Positions 32,485 to 39,866 are shown, counted from the first letter of the stretch. The stretch is DNA of 49,406 bases from PGYR01 sp041675005 (GCA_041675005.1 JBAYUQ010000022.1:1-49406), one strand, 5' to 3'. Notes: generated by a model not told the origin, from the letters alone. Made by a program: numbers and translations.

Positions 32485-33051
32485 CTAGCCTCCTTGATCC
32501 ATGCTGCGCAAGACCCGCCCGCGCAGGTGGTAGCGCATGCCGTCGCCCATCGTGCGATCGCTCTCGAAGAGCAGCTGCGCGATGTCCTTGGCGCGCCCGA
32601 TCAACTGCACCGGCACAGCCCGCTCGATGGGCGTCGCGCCGTCGCCGTGGCAGGCCGGGCACAGGTCGTCGGACAGCACGGCCCGCCCGTCAGCCAGCGG
32701 TTCGCCCATCAGGCGCTGCCCGCGCCCCGTGCAAACCGGGCACACGCCGAAGACGGTCCAGGCGAACACCTGGTGCGCGAGCAGGCGCAGCGCCTTCGGT
32801 GTCTCGCCCCACTTGCGCTTGCGCGAGACGTTGGCCACCCGGGCGCACAGCAGCGCCTGCGCGTGCCGGTAGGCGGTCCGGTCGCCTGCGAACTTGACCC
32901 GCCACAAGGCAAGCCCGAGCGGCTCGGTACGTCCGGCCATGCCGGCGGCGGCTACGGTGTCGGCAGGCGTCATGCGCTCGAATCGGTGCGTGAGCTGGCC
33001 GCTGCTGGCCGCCATGCCGTAACGCTCGGGGTCGGTGATGCGATCGCTCAA
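32485..33051 (-). CDS. Q-like antiterminator candidate with DnaJ-type zinc finger (188 aa)
   Basis: The TTG start at 33051 overlaps the upstream stop (TTGA); an ATG 12 codons in is the alternative. The core (residues about 105-140) holds CPVCTGRGQ and CPACHGDG, the CxxCxGxG zinc finger seen in lambdoid late antitermination (Q) proteins as well as in DnaJ. The basic, helical flanks (VANVSRKRKWGETPKALRLL) are consistent. Placed immediately before the late genes on the same strand, it is a good late-gene regulator candidate. Confidence 0.62.
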   Translation of the reverse strand: MSDRITDPERYGMAASSGQLTHRFERMTPADTVAAAGMAGRTEPLGLALWRVKFAGDRTAYRHAQALLCARVANVSRKRKWGETPKALRLLAHQVFAWTVFGVCPVCTGRGQRLMGEPLADGRAVLSDDLCPACHGDGATPIERAVPVQLIGRAKDIAQLLFESDRTMGDGMRYHLRGRVLRSMDQGG

Positions 33052-33260
33052 TGCACCGCTCCCATCGCCCCGTTAGCCTGCGCGAGCGCGAGCTGCGCAC
33101 TGGCGAGGTTGGCCTGGGCGTCCTTGCGGGCCGACTCGGACGCGACCACGAGCAGTTGCGCCTGACCTGCTCGCTCGACCCAGCAGCAGGCGATCCAGCC
33201 AACCAGTTCTGCGCCGTCCTCGTCGAGCTGGTCCAACAACGCGCGCAGGTCGTCGGTCAC
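33048..33260 (-). CDS. hypothetical protein (70 aa)
   Basis: The GTG start at 33260 overlaps the stop of a small membrane gene (GTGA). The first half is acidic (DDLRALLDQLDEDGAELVGW), the second an Ala/Gln-rich helix (QANLASAQLALAQANGAMG). No known domain. Its stop is coupled to the Q-like gene start, so the two may be co-translated. Confidence 0.55.
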   Translation of the reverse strand: MTDDLRALLDQLDEDGAELVGWIACCWVERAGQAQLLVVASESARKDAQANLASAQLALAQANGAMGAVH

Positions 33261-33370
33261 AATCCATCCAGTCGGCGGCGCGGCCGCTCGCTGCGCTCCC
33301 TACGCACGAGCGTCCACGAGGCCCATGCGGCAATCGAGATCAGCAGCCAGAACACGATCAGCAGTTCCAT
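33257..33370 (-). CDS. small membrane protein (37 aa)
   Basis: ATG at 33370 has a clear SD (GAGGAG, 7 nt away). A hydrophobic helix (MELLIVFWLLISIAAWASW) is followed by a strongly basic tail (RRERSERPRRRL). Stop overlaps the next GTG. A single-pass membrane peptide of unknown role, well supported by the ribosome-binding site and coupling despite its size. Confidence 0.6.
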   Translation of the reverse strand: MELLIVFWLLISIAAWASWTLVRRERSERPRRRLDGL

Positions 33371-33380
33371 CCCAGTCTCC

Positions 33381-33584
33381 TCAGTCATCAGCGGGTTCGT
33401 AGACCACATGCTGCTTCACCCGCTTGAGCAGCCCATCTTTCGTCAGATTCGACAGCGCCCAATAGACCCGCTTCCGGTCTCCGCCGACGCGTAGGGCGAT
33501 GTCCTCGACCGTTCCCGGGCCGTCGTTTTCAACAGTCACCAGGACGCGCTGGACGAGGCTGTTCGGGTCGATGGTGCGGCTCAT
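33381..33584 (-). CDS. winged-HTH protein (67 aa)
   Basis: ATG 33584 overlaps the RusA stop (ATGA). Residues about 12-55 (VQRVLVTVENDGPGTVEDI, RVGGDRKRVYWALSNLTKDGL) form a winged-helix fold as in small phage regulators that read AT-rich promoters or act with replication genes. No ligand domain. The role is inferred as transcription regulation of late or replication genes. Confidence 0.68.
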   Translation of the reverse strand: MSRTIDPNSLVQRVLVTVENDGPGTVEDIALRVGGDRKRVYWALSNLTKDGLLKRVKQHVVYEPADD

Positions 33585-33964
33585 TCCATGATCTCCGCAG
33601 CCCGCACCTTCGCCGCCCCGCCTCGGATCACGTCAGAGCGCAGGATCAGCAGCACATCTACTTGGTTGTCATCGGCCCACAGCCCGCCCTGAGTGCAGGC
33701 GTCGAGGATCGCCTTCGCGCGGTTGTCGATGTCCAGTTGCGCCCTGGTCGGCGCGTGAAGCGTGATCTCCACTGCCGCACGGCCGGCGATCTTGCGGCCC
33801 TTGCGCTGCGCCAGGACGGCCATCGCAGCGCGCTCGAAGTAGGCGCGGCCATCGGCAGACAGCAGCGTTCGTGCGCTGCCGTTGATGACGACGTTGCGCC
33901 AGATCCGGTTCACGGACGGGGGCCACGGTAGGTCGAGTGCGATTGCGTCGTCACTGAGCATCAT
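33581..33964 (-). CDS. rusA: RusA-like Holliday junction resolvase (127 aa)
   Basis: Cleaves Holliday junctions and helps resolve branched DNA before packaging. The start at 33964 gives an ATGA overlap. The motifs are ALDLPWPPSVNRIWRN, then AQLDIDNRAKAILDAC (acidic triad region) and DDNQVDVLL, all diagnostic of RusA. Length is normal. It lies in the recombination/replication module between small zinc proteins and the wHTH gene. Confidence 0.92.
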   Translation of the reverse strand: MMLSDDAIALDLPWPPSVNRIWRNVVINGSARTLLSADGRAYFERAAMAVLAQRKGRKIAGRAAVEITLHAPTRAQLDIDNRAKAILDACTQGGLWADDNQVDVLLILRSDVIRGGAAKVRAAEIME

Positions 33965-34158
33965 GCGGCCCTCCATCCAAGCCCATCCGGCCCACACGGC
34001 GAATCCCATGCCCGCGCAATCGAGACGGCGACGTAGCCCCACGGCCGATTGCCGACAACGCGCGGCGAAGTGCAGACTGCGGCTGCCGGCTTGATGCCAT
34101 CCGGCATCAGCGTGTCAGGCGGGCGGTAGCGCACGCAGTCCTTGCACTCCCTAGCCAT
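33961..34158 (-). CDS. small cysteine protein (65 aa)
   Basis: Start at ATG 34158, which overlaps the end of the 43-aa gene by 8 nt. It begins MARECKDCVRYRPPDTL with a CxxC and further cysteines later (CTSPRVV, SPCGPDG). A short zinc-binding or redox-like protein, often found in phage nin-type regions. Its stop is coupled to RusA. Function unknown. Confidence 0.6.
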   Translation of the reverse strand: MARECKDCVRYRPPDTLMPDGIKPAAAVCTSPRVVGNRPWGYVAVSIARAWDSPCGPDGLGWRAA

Positions 34159-34282
34159 CGCTGCCGGCCTCGCGCTCGTAGTCGGCGCAGCGAGTGCGCG
34201 CGTCCCGGTTGTGGCGGTGGCGCCAGATGCGGCCGAGGTCGTCATGCCAGTGGCAGTAGCGACAGGAGAAGCAGTCGGTCAT
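34151..34282 (-). CDS. small zinc-knuckle protein (43 aa)
   Basis: ATG at 34282 overlaps the stop of the P-like gene (ATGA). The sequence MTDCFSCRYCHWHDD carries a CxxCxxCxWH metal-binding cluster, plus a later Cys (TRCADYERE). It resembles other small nin-region zinc proteins of lambdoid phages. The call rests on coupling and on the metal motif. Confidence 0.6.
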   Translation of the reverse strand: MTDCFSCRYCHWHDDLGRIWRHRHNRDARTRCADYEREAGSDG

Positions 34283-34752
34283 GCCGCCTCCTTCGGTGCG
34301 CCCTTCGCGCGGTTTGCCATGTCGATGGCTGCCATCGACACTTGCTCACCGGCCGCGTGGCGCGCGAGAATCTTGTCCGCCCATGCCCGACTAGGCCCGC
34401 GCCGTTTGAACGCGGCAGCGGCCTCGCTGATAGCCCTAGCGGCGACTTCCGGCGTGGCTTGCGGCAGCGGCAGTGCGACAGCCGGTGCATGCGCCCTGCG
34501 CTCGATGGCGCTGCGCTGGCATGCGGCCACGAATTCCGGCAGCGTCGGCGGCCATTCGCGGCCCGAGTCAATGCACGACTGCAGCGCATGGCGAAGAGTT
34601 TCAGCCTCGAAGCGCCCGAGCTGGTTGGCCCACATCGCTTTCACGGCATCGTGAGAATCGGCCGGGAACATCGCGCCGATCTTCTGCGCGCCCCATGCGG
34701 CAGCGAAGCGGGCAAACAGCGTTTCGATCCATGACATCGGCAGGCTAGACAT
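34279..34752 (-). CDS. lambda P-like replication protein/helicase loader (157 aa)
   Basis: WIETLFARFAAAWGAQKIG, AMWANQLGRFEAETLRHALQ and REWPPTLPEFVAACQ form the typical core of phage helicase-loader proteins (Phage_lambda_P-like, also annotated as replisome organiser). It recruits the host DnaB helicase to the origin. The C-terminal third is low complexity. It overlaps the end of the O-like gene, mirroring the O-P order of lambda. Confidence 0.75.
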   Translation of the reverse strand: MSSLPMSWIETLFARFAAAWGAQKIGAMFPADSHDAVKAMWANQLGRFEAETLRHALQSCIDSGREWPPTLPEFVAACQRSAIERRAHAPAVALPLPQATPEVAARAISEAAAAFKRRGPSRAWADKILARHAAGEQVSMAAIDMANRAKGAPKEAA

Positions 34753-35548
34753 CGATCACCTCGGCGCGATTGCGGGTCATGCCGGCCAGGGCCAGGCCAG
34801 CTTCTGCGGCAGCGGAGTGCCGAGGCGGCGATGCCCGGGCTTGCGGTCGGACGAATTCGCTGCGGACGAAGTTCCGCCACGTTGCAGGCCAGTCCGCCTT
34901 TCGACCCTTCTGCCCGGGAACGCCGGTCCAGTAGTCGCGAAACTTCTCCCGCAGAGCGGCAGCGTCCAGGTCTGGCCGCTCGCTCCTGCACCAAGCGATC
35001 TCATCGGATGCCGGGAATCCATCGGGGATGCGCGAGCCGGATGGCGAGCGATTGGCGGCCTGCTTCGCTGGCGGCGCGCTCTCTATCCTTGGAATCCGGG
35101 AAGGGGAATCAGTAAGAGGGAATCCGGAATCAGGAATCCGCCCGGCTCGTTCCGGTTCAGGTTGTGCGTCGCACTGTGCTTGCACTGTGCTTGCACTGTG
35201 CTTGTCCGGTGCTGCGCCGCATTCGCCCGGAGGCGGGATGGTGCTAGGCGCTTCCTTGACGTGCGGGTTCTGGTGATTCGAGAAGGTGATGATCTGGATG
35301 AAGCGCGAGCCGGCAACCTCGTAGCGCACGATGAACCTGCGCATCTCCAGCTCGGCCAGCAACTCTTCTGCATCGCAGTCGTCATACGGAAGCGCCTCGG
35401 CCTTGATCCGCTTCGGGCGATCCTCAAGCCGGCCCTCGCGGTCAGCCATCGTCCAAAGCGCGATGAACAGCAAGCGCCCGAGCGGGTGAACCTCGGCTAG
35501 ATCGTCGTTCGTGAAGAACGAGGGCTTGATGTTCCTCGCGCGAGCCAT
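34745..35548 (-). CDS. lambda O-like replication initiator (267 aa)
   Basis: ATG overlaps the HNH gene stop (TGATG). An N-terminal winged-helix domain (residues about 1-100: MARARNIKPSFFTNDDLAEV, HPLGRLLFIALWTMADREGR, RPKRIKAEALPYD) matches phage replication proteins that bind iterons. The middle is Ser/Pro/Gln-rich linker encoded by repetitive DNA (the iteron cluster), and the C-terminus (FRDYWTGVPGQKGRKADWP) binds the loader. The organisation parallels lambda O with the origin inside the gene. Confidence 0.8.
   Translation of the reverse strand: MARARNIKPSFFTNDDLAEVHPLGRLLFIALWTMADREGRLEDRPKRIKAEALPYDDCDAEELLAELEMRRFIVRYEVAGSRFIQIITFSNHQNPHVKEAPSTIPPPGECGAAPDKHSASTVQAQCDAQPEPERAGRIPDSGFPLTDSPSRIPRIESAPPAKQAANRSPSGSRIPDGFPASDEIAWCRSERPDLDAAALREKFRDYWTGVPGQKGRKADWPATWRNFVRSEFVRPQARASPPRHSAAAEAGLALAGMTRNRAEVIDV
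35091..35139. repeat. 7-bp GGAATC(C/A) periodic array in the initiator gene
   Basis: The hexamer GGAATC starts at 35091, 35105, 35119, 35126 and 35133, all at multiples of 7 (14, 14, 7, 7), with degenerate 7-mers between. It lies in the linker-coding part of the O-like gene, 32 nt from the 11-bp iterons. It may add to an origin structure or reflect simple codon repeats (Ile-Pro/Ser). Confidence 0.6.
35171..35203. repeat. three tandem 11-bp iterons in the initiator gene, candidate origin
   Basis: The unit GCACTGTGCTT occurs three times head-to-tail without gaps (35171-35181, 35182-35192, 35193-35203). It sits in the linker-coding region of the O-like replication gene. Because the unit length is not a multiple of 3, the repeat is not driven by an amino-acid repeat, which favours selection at the DNA level. 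This resembles the iteron origin inside lambda O. Confidence 0.72.
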
Positions 35549-36066
35549 CAGCGCCCCTCCAGTGCTTGGATAATCGTGCTCACAGCGTCTTGGGTCGCCC
35601 CGCCATCACGTTCACGTTCGACGAGAAGGCTCCTTAGACGGACAAGCTGTTGAACACTGGTGGCCGCGCACTCGATCAACCCGGCAATCTCGCCGACGGC
35701 GAAGCAGAGCGGTTCGGCGGCCTCAATCTCAGAGGTATCAACTCGTCCGTACACATTCACCCACCCAGCGACTAGGCCGAGCGCGTTGTGGTCGCATGAA
35801 GGCCCGTCCACCGGGAGCCGCGCGAACATGGCGCTCACGGCGTCCTTCGTGGCGTGCGCTTCTTCGTGGCACTGCTCGCACAGCGTCACAAGGTCTGCCC
35901 CTTCGTACTCCCACACCATCCGGCCTTTGATGTACCTGCGGTGATGGACATGAAGGGTGCTTTCGCTGCTCATGCAGACCTGACAGGTAAAGCCGTCCCT
36001 ACTGAGGATTTCAAGGCGCTTCCTCTGCCAATTCGGGTGCTTCAGCTGCTGGGAGTAGTTCATCAT
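35548..36066 (-). CDS. HNH endonuclease domain protein (172 aa)
   Basis: Start ATG 36066 with SD GGAGAA. Residues about 8-70 (QLKHPNWQRKRLEILSRDGF, TCQVCMSSESTLHVHHRRY, LVTLCEQCHEEAH) are a canonical HNH nuclease with two zinc knuckles and His-His. The C-terminal 90 residues are helical and of unknown function. Free-standing HNH enzymes in phages act as homing endonucleases or in packaging/host DNA attack; here it abuts the replication initiator. Base composition is lower in GC than its neighbours, a possible sign of transfer. Confidence 0.82.
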   Translation of the reverse strand: MMNYSQQLKHPNWQRKRLEILSRDGFTCQVCMSSESTLHVHHRRYIKGRMVWEYEGADLVTLCEQCHEEAHATKDAVSAMFARLPVDGPSCDHNALGLVAGWVNVYGRVDTSEIEAAEPLCFAVGEIAGLIECAATSVQQLVRLRSLLVERERDGGATQDAVSTIIQALEGR

Positions 36067-36139
36067 TCGCTTCTCCGGAAGAAGCCCGGCAAACCAGAGC
36101 ACATCGGCAGAGCGGGCCGGAAATCCGCCTTTTCGGGAG

Positions 36140-36262
36140 CTACCCTAGCCGTGTGCATTCTTGAAACTCAGCGCACCAGTCTGTACCGCGCGTACCGCGT
36201 GCGAGCGATATCAATACGGCCTTTGCAACCGGAGGGAGCTGCAAAGGCCAGCAAAGCGCCAT
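36140..36262 (-). CDS. 40-aa wHTH-like fragment
   Basis: ATG starts 12 nt after the methyltransferase stop; the SD is weak. The peptide begins ALCWPLQLPPVAKAVLISLA, which resembles the first helix pair of phage replication/wHTH proteins that usually continue with ..DHANDEGxCWPS. After residue 22 the resemblance is lost. It could be a truncated relic of an older initiator or a real micro-protein. About 73 nt of apparently non-coding DNA follow before the HNH gene. Confidence 0.35.
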   Translation of the reverse strand: MALCWPLQLPPVAKAVLISLARGTRGTDWCAEFQECTRLG

Positions 36263-36273
36263 GATTCGTGTGC

Positions 36274-37257
36274 TCACTCCATTGACCCTTCTTCAAGGTC
36301 GAGTGACAGGTTTTCCTCCTCGAACGAGAACCCGGCGGCAGCAGCCTGGACGTTCTTGACTGCCTGTCGGTAGTAAGACGATTTCAGTTCTGCTCCGATC
36401 CCGCGCCGGCCAAGCATGACCGGCGAATATACCTCGCTTCCAACCCCCATGAAAGGGGTCAGGACCGTCTCGCCAGGGTTGCTAAACAGGACGACGCAAC
36501 GGTCGATCACGTCGATCTGCAGCGGGTGAACGTGCTTCTCGTCCTCGCTGTCCCGCGCTTCGCGGTACGGAAGAACGCGCTGCATCCGAATGTCGTCCCA
36601 CATGCAGTCTGCGTATTGCCTCCAGATCCAATGCGAGAAACGGTTCTCCGTCTGCTTGCCTTTCCACCCTCGAAATTTCAGTATGTCGGAAGGCATTTCG
36701 CGCTCGCCAGCGTAGTCCAGAAGCCCAACAGGATGCTGAACTGGCACCGGGTTCTTCCCGACCCTCCGGAACGTCAGAAGCTGATCCCCGGACGCGACCC
36801 CGGCATCAATCGAGTCCTCGCAAAGAGACGCATGTGCAAGGTTCTTCTGCATCGTGCGAAGTCGAACTGCAAGCGGCTCTTTCCATATCATTCGCCGGCC
36901 GGTGAACCTCCAGCCTTCGCGTTCATGGAGCCGGATGATGTCGCCAGGAAAATCGATCATCGAATCCGTGCCGCTGTTGCTGCGCGGCACATCCATGCAA
37001 TGAACTGCTGTCACCCGGCCCGGCATCGTCACGCGGGCAAGCTCGCGAACCACGAAGGCGTAATGCGCGAAGAACTGGTCGTAATCGTCGCAGTTGGAAA
37101 GATCGCGCTCATCGCTGCTGTAGTGGTACAGGCCACCGAACGGCGGCGAGTAGATAGACAGATGAACCGATGCGTCTGGCAGCCCTTGCATCACCTCGAT
37201 GCAGTCGCCGTTGTAGATGGCGAAACGGTCCGTAACGAGTTGGTCTTTCACAGCCAT
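36274..37257 (-). CDS. DNA methyltransferase, N6/N4 type (327 aa)
   Basis: Motif IV SPPF (residues about 37-40 in VHLSIYSPPFGGLYHY) and motif I near the C-terminus (LTPFMGVGSEVYSPVML) give the beta-type amino-methyltransferase order. SPPF is seen in both N6-adenine and N4-cytosine enzymes. The start overlaps the end of the helicase gene by 10 nt, implying joint expression. Likely role: modification of phage DNA against restriction, possibly with the SNF2 helicase. The GC of this block is lower than in the structural genes. Confidence 0.87.
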   Translation of the reverse strand: MAVKDQLVTDRFAIYNGDCIEVMQGLPDASVHLSIYSPPFGGLYHYSSDERDLSNCDDYDQFFAHYAFVVRELARVTMPGRVTAVHCMDVPRSNSGTDSMIDFPGDIIRLHEREGWRFTGRRMIWKEPLAVRLRTMQKNLAHASLCEDSIDAGVASGDQLLTFRRVGKNPVPVQHPVGLLDYAGEREMPSDILKFRGWKGKQTENRFSHWIWRQYADCMWDDIRMQRVLPYREARDSEDEKHVHPLQIDVIDRCVVLFSNPGETVLTPFMGVGSEVYSPVMLGRRGIGAELKSSYYRQAVKNVQAAAAGFSFEEENLSLDLEEGSME

Positions 37258-38627
37258 GCCGGAACCTCTTGCTTTTGGGTGAAACCGGCAGCGCGGCCGA
37301 TCGCGTTCGCGTTGTTCATCTCCCTCACCAAAGCGGAGAACATCTTGTCTGCCTGGACGGCCTTACGCTGAAGATTCTGCAAGACTCCGCGCTCACCTTC
37401 CGTCGTGATGATGTCCACGTTGACCGGGCGCTTTTGCCCGAACCTCCAGCATCGGCGAACGCCCTGGTAGTACTGCTCGAACGAGTGCGACGGAAAGAAC
37501 GTGATGTGGTTGCAGTGCTGGAAGTTCAGCCCCCACGCGCCGATCTTCGGCTTCGTGATGAGCACACGCGACTTGCCTTCCGCGAAGGCAATCATTCGCT
37601 CCTCCTTGGCTTCGTCGGAGTCTTTACCGCTCACCTGCACCGCATCAGGAATCAGCCGCTCAAGGGTGTCGCCTTCCTCGTTCAAATGGCACCAGACAAG
37701 CGCCGGCTGCCCGGTCCCGTTCACCAGCCCGGCGACTTTTTCGCATCGCTCCTGAACCGTCCTTCGGCGCTCGTCGCGCTGCTCTTTCAGCCCAACAGCC
37801 GGAAGAGCGAATAGCATCCCGTCAGCGAGCTCGCTCGCCTCAACCAGATGCTCGCGCTCAGTCAGCGGCGGAAGGATGAATCGGTCATCAGAGAAACCAA
37901 TGTCGGACGGGCGGCGGATTGCGCGAGCCCATGAGCACACCCATCGCCAGAACGGCCCCTCGGCATGCCCCTTGAATCGCCACTTGATGACCTCGCCACG
38001 CATGCGGCCCGTCGCGCTGTTGTTCAGATCGTTCTTGAAGAAGCGATTGAGCATGTCCATGTGGCCGAGATAACCAAGCGCCTCGGAGGACGTTCCAAGC
38101 TCGATGTAATCGTTCGGCGCTGCCGTCGCCGTGGCAAGCAGCCGGTAGGGAACCTTCCGCATGAACACCGTGATTTCCTGCTTCCTGCGACCGTCGAAAG
38201 ATTTGAGAATTGACGATTCGTCGCAGGCAACGCCGACGAAATCAGCAGGGTCGAAGTAGTGAAGCCGCTCATAGTTCGCAACCGTGATCCGGTGCGCGGT
38301 TCCGTCCGAGGAACGCTTCGCGTCCACACCGAACTTCTTAGCCTCGGCAATCATCTGGTGCGCCACCGCGAGCGGCGTAAGGATCAGGACGTTCCCGCCT
38401 GTCTTGCGGGTGATGTTCTCGGCCCACACAAGTTCCTGCACGGTCTTGCCAAGACCGCAGTCCTCGAAGATGGCAGCGCGGCCCTTCCTTACGGCCCAAT
38501 CCACCATTTCCGCTTGGAAGTCCATCAGGAAGTCCGGCAGCCATACAGGCGCAAATCCGGTATCTGATCCGCCCTGTGTCTTGACCTGGAGGAAATCCAG
38601 GTATCGGGATACACTCTCGTCAGCCAT
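37248..38627 (-). CDS. SNF2-family DEAD-box helicase/translocase (459 aa)
   Basis: Motif I is EDCGLGKTVQEL (residues about 53-64), II is ACDESSILKSFDG (about 135), and III-like RLLATATAAPN. The C-terminal motifs are VLITKPKIGAWGLNFQHC and YYQGVRRCWRFGQKRPVNV (motif VI QxxxRxxRxGQ). This is the full two-lobe SNF2 arrangement without extra nuclease domain. Coupled to the methyltransferase gene, it may act on DNA bound by restriction systems or serve in replication restart; no specificity domain is visible. Confidence 0.88.
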   Translation of the reverse strand: MADESVSRYLDFLQVKTQGGSDTGFAPVWLPDFLMDFQAEMVDWAVRKGRAAIFEDCGLGKTVQELVWAENITRKTGGNVLILTPLAVAHQMIAEAKKFGVDAKRSSDGTAHRITVANYERLHYFDPADFVGVACDESSILKSFDGRRKQEITVFMRKVPYRLLATATAAPNDYIELGTSSEALGYLGHMDMLNRFFKNDLNNSATGRMRGEVIKWRFKGHAEGPFWRWVCSWARAIRRPSDIGFSDDRFILPPLTEREHLVEASELADGMLFALPAVGLKEQRDERRRTVQERCEKVAGLVNGTGQPALVWCHLNEEGDTLERLIPDAVQVSGKDSDEAKEERMIAFAEGKSRVLITKPKIGAWGLNFQHCNHITFFPSHSFEQYYQGVRRCWRFGQKRPVNVDIITTEGERGVLQNLQRKAVQADKMFSALVREMNNANAIGRAAGFTQKQEVPAWL

Positions 38628-38652
38628 TTCGACTCCTATCTAGTCGTCAAGG

Positions 38653-38895
38653 TCAGAAGGCCCGCCGTTCGCCCGGCGGGTTTTCGTTTACATGCGCCCA
38701 GGTTTCATAGGCGCGCACTTTCTCGATGGTCCGAAAGTGGACCCCGAAATGCTCGGCGAGCTGCTTCGCGGTTTGCCCGCGGACGTTGCGGCGGATGGCG
38801 ATCACGTCCTGCTCAGTCAGCCGCGCATGAGGCAGCTCGGTTCCGCGCCGCGCATCGGACTTCGCCCGGAATTGCGCGTACTCGAAACGAGTCAT
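38653..38895 (-). CDS. small HTH protein (80 aa)
   Basis: Start ATG 38895 (ATGA overlap with the preceding wHTH gene). It carries an HTH of the resolvase/NUMOD kind (HARLTEQDVIAIRRNVRGQ, TAKQLAEHFGVHFRTIEKVR) and ends ETWAHVNENPPGERRAF. Such domains are common beside HNH enzymes and as regulators. It is in the left early operon, near the switch. Confidence 0.65.
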   Translation of the reverse strand: MTRFEYAQFRAKSDARRGTELPHARLTEQDVIAIRRNVRGQTAKQLAEHFGVHFRTIEKVRAYETWAHVNENPPGERRAF

Positions 38896-39167
38896 GCCGC
38901 CTCCCTGCCGATCCAAGCCGCCGCAACATCCGGCCGCGCCTTGAAGTGCGCGCGCCAGTCAGCGACACGCCACAGGCCGTATGCGCGCCCGCCGTGCGTC
39001 GAAGGGATGTAGCCGACCTGCACCACTCGCCCGGCGTCACGCAGCTTGTAGATGACGCTGGAGACCACCTTTCCAGTGCAGCCGATGCGCGCCGCGATTT
39101 CGTGGAGCGTCATGCCCTGCTGATGCTCGGCCAGCACATGAAGCACCTGCGACTCGCGCGGGCTCAC
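38892..39167 (-). CDS. winged-HTH regulator (91 aa)
   Basis: The GTG start at 39167 overlaps the stop of the upstream wHTH gene (GTGA). LHVLAEHQQGMTLHEIAARI and CTGKVVSSVIYKLRDAGRVV are a classic MarR/wHTH core, and the rest (YGLWRVADWRAHFKARPDV) may be an arm. Probably a transcription regulator of the early leftward genes. Confidence 0.7.
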   Translation of the reverse strand: MSPRESQVLHVLAEHQQGMTLHEIAARIGCTGKVVSSVIYKLRDAGRVVQVGYIPSTHGGRAYGLWRVADWRAHFKARPDVAAAWIGREAA

Positions 39168-39538
39168 AGCTTCTCGCCCCAATACGGCCGGCGCACGCCA
39201 GCCGCTACGGACGGATACCGCGCGTAATCCATCGCGCCGGGCCGCGCAGGCGCGTAGCTCGGCGGCTGGTAGTCCCCGGTGTCGAATGTCGGTGCCTGCG
39301 CGGTCGGCAGGAACTTGCGGCCCTCTTTGGTGACGAGGTACTGCCCGCCGCCGGTCTGAATGACAAAGCCGCGCCGGTTCAATCCGGCAAGCATGTTCGG
39401 GATGTTTTCGCCTGACTGGCGATGCTTCAGCCCCGCGCGGATGGCGGGTAACGTCGTCGCCTTGCCGGATTCGATCAGCCGCAGGATGAGGATGTGCACA
39501 TCGCCCAGCGGTTTGTTGTCAGAGCCGCCCCAGGTCAA
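39164..39538 (-). CDS. winged-HTH protein (124 aa)
   Basis: The TTG start at 39538 lies on the stop of a 36-codon frame (TTGA), a coupling that supports this rare start. Residues about 10-70 (GDVHILILRLIESGKATTLP, SGENIPNMLAGLNRRGFVIQ) form a wHTH; the C-terminus is Pro/Tyr-rich and disordered. Likely a regulator, perhaps cooperating with the adjacent wHTH gene. Confidence 0.65.
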   Translation of the reverse strand: MTWGGSDNKPLGDVHILILRLIESGKATTLPAIRAGLKHRQSGENIPNMLAGLNRRGFVIQTGGGQYLVTKEGRKFLPTAQAPTFDTGDYQPPSYAPARPGAMDYARYPSVAAGVRRPYWGEKL

Positions 39539-39645
39539 GCTACCACCGATCCGCAGATGCCAGCGAGGGACAGGCTACCGCAGCGGGAGACATTTGCTGC
39601 GATCCGCGCAGCCAGTCTGCGGGCCAGCTTGTCGGCGGATTTCAT
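39535..39645 (-). CDS. leader-like small protein (36 aa)
   Basis: ATG 39645 overlaps the Cro-like stop (ATGA), and its stop overlaps the TTG of the next gene. The peptide starts MKSADKLARRLAARIAANV, an amphipathic helix, then Ser/Cys/Gly-rich. It may exist mainly to couple translation of the poor-start TTG gene. No homology evidence. Confidence 0.45.
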   Translation of the reverse strand: MKSADKLARRLAARIAANVSRCGSLSLAGICGSVVA

Positions 39646-39830
39646 GCGTGCTCAACTCCGGTTTTCCGGCGCATTGCGCTGCCGATCTTCTCGGCAGTGA
39701 CAATGCTCGGAATGTTGCGACCATCCGCGATCCGCTGTAGGGTCTTGCGGTGCAGCCCGGCTCGGTCTGCGATCTCTTGCCATTTCGCGCGCCGGGCGAG
39801 CAGTCGCGCTCTGAGTGTCTGTAGGTCCAT
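39642..39830 (-). CDS. Cro-like HTH regulator (62 aa)
   Basis: Leftmost gene of the divergent switch. LRARLLARRAKWQEIADRAG and LHRKTLQRIADGRNIPSIVT show a complete XRE-type HTH (helix 2-turn-recognition helix), with a short C-terminal SAMRRKTGVEHA. At 62 aa it is about Cro size and lacks a CI-type protease/dimer domain. It should bind the operator-like repeats in the adjacent intergenic region and control both divergent operons. Confidence 0.8.
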   Translation of the reverse strand: MDLQTLRARLLARRAKWQEIADRAGLHRKTLQRIADGRNIPSIVTAEKIGSAMRRKTGVEHA

Positions 39831-39836
39831 GCCAAA

Positions 39837-39866
39837 ATCCTAATGGACACAACGGTTCCCCGTCAA
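39837..39866 (-). promoter_or_regulatory. leftward sigma70-like promoter of the switch
   Basis: On the minus strand TTGACG (-35, 39866-39861), 18 nt, then TAGGAT (-10, 39842-39837). The -10 is only moderate. The transcription start would lie close to the Cro-like ATG at 39830, giving a very short leader. The operator-like 15-mer (39859-39845) fills the spacer, so repressor binding should block RNA polymerase. Confidence 0.55.
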
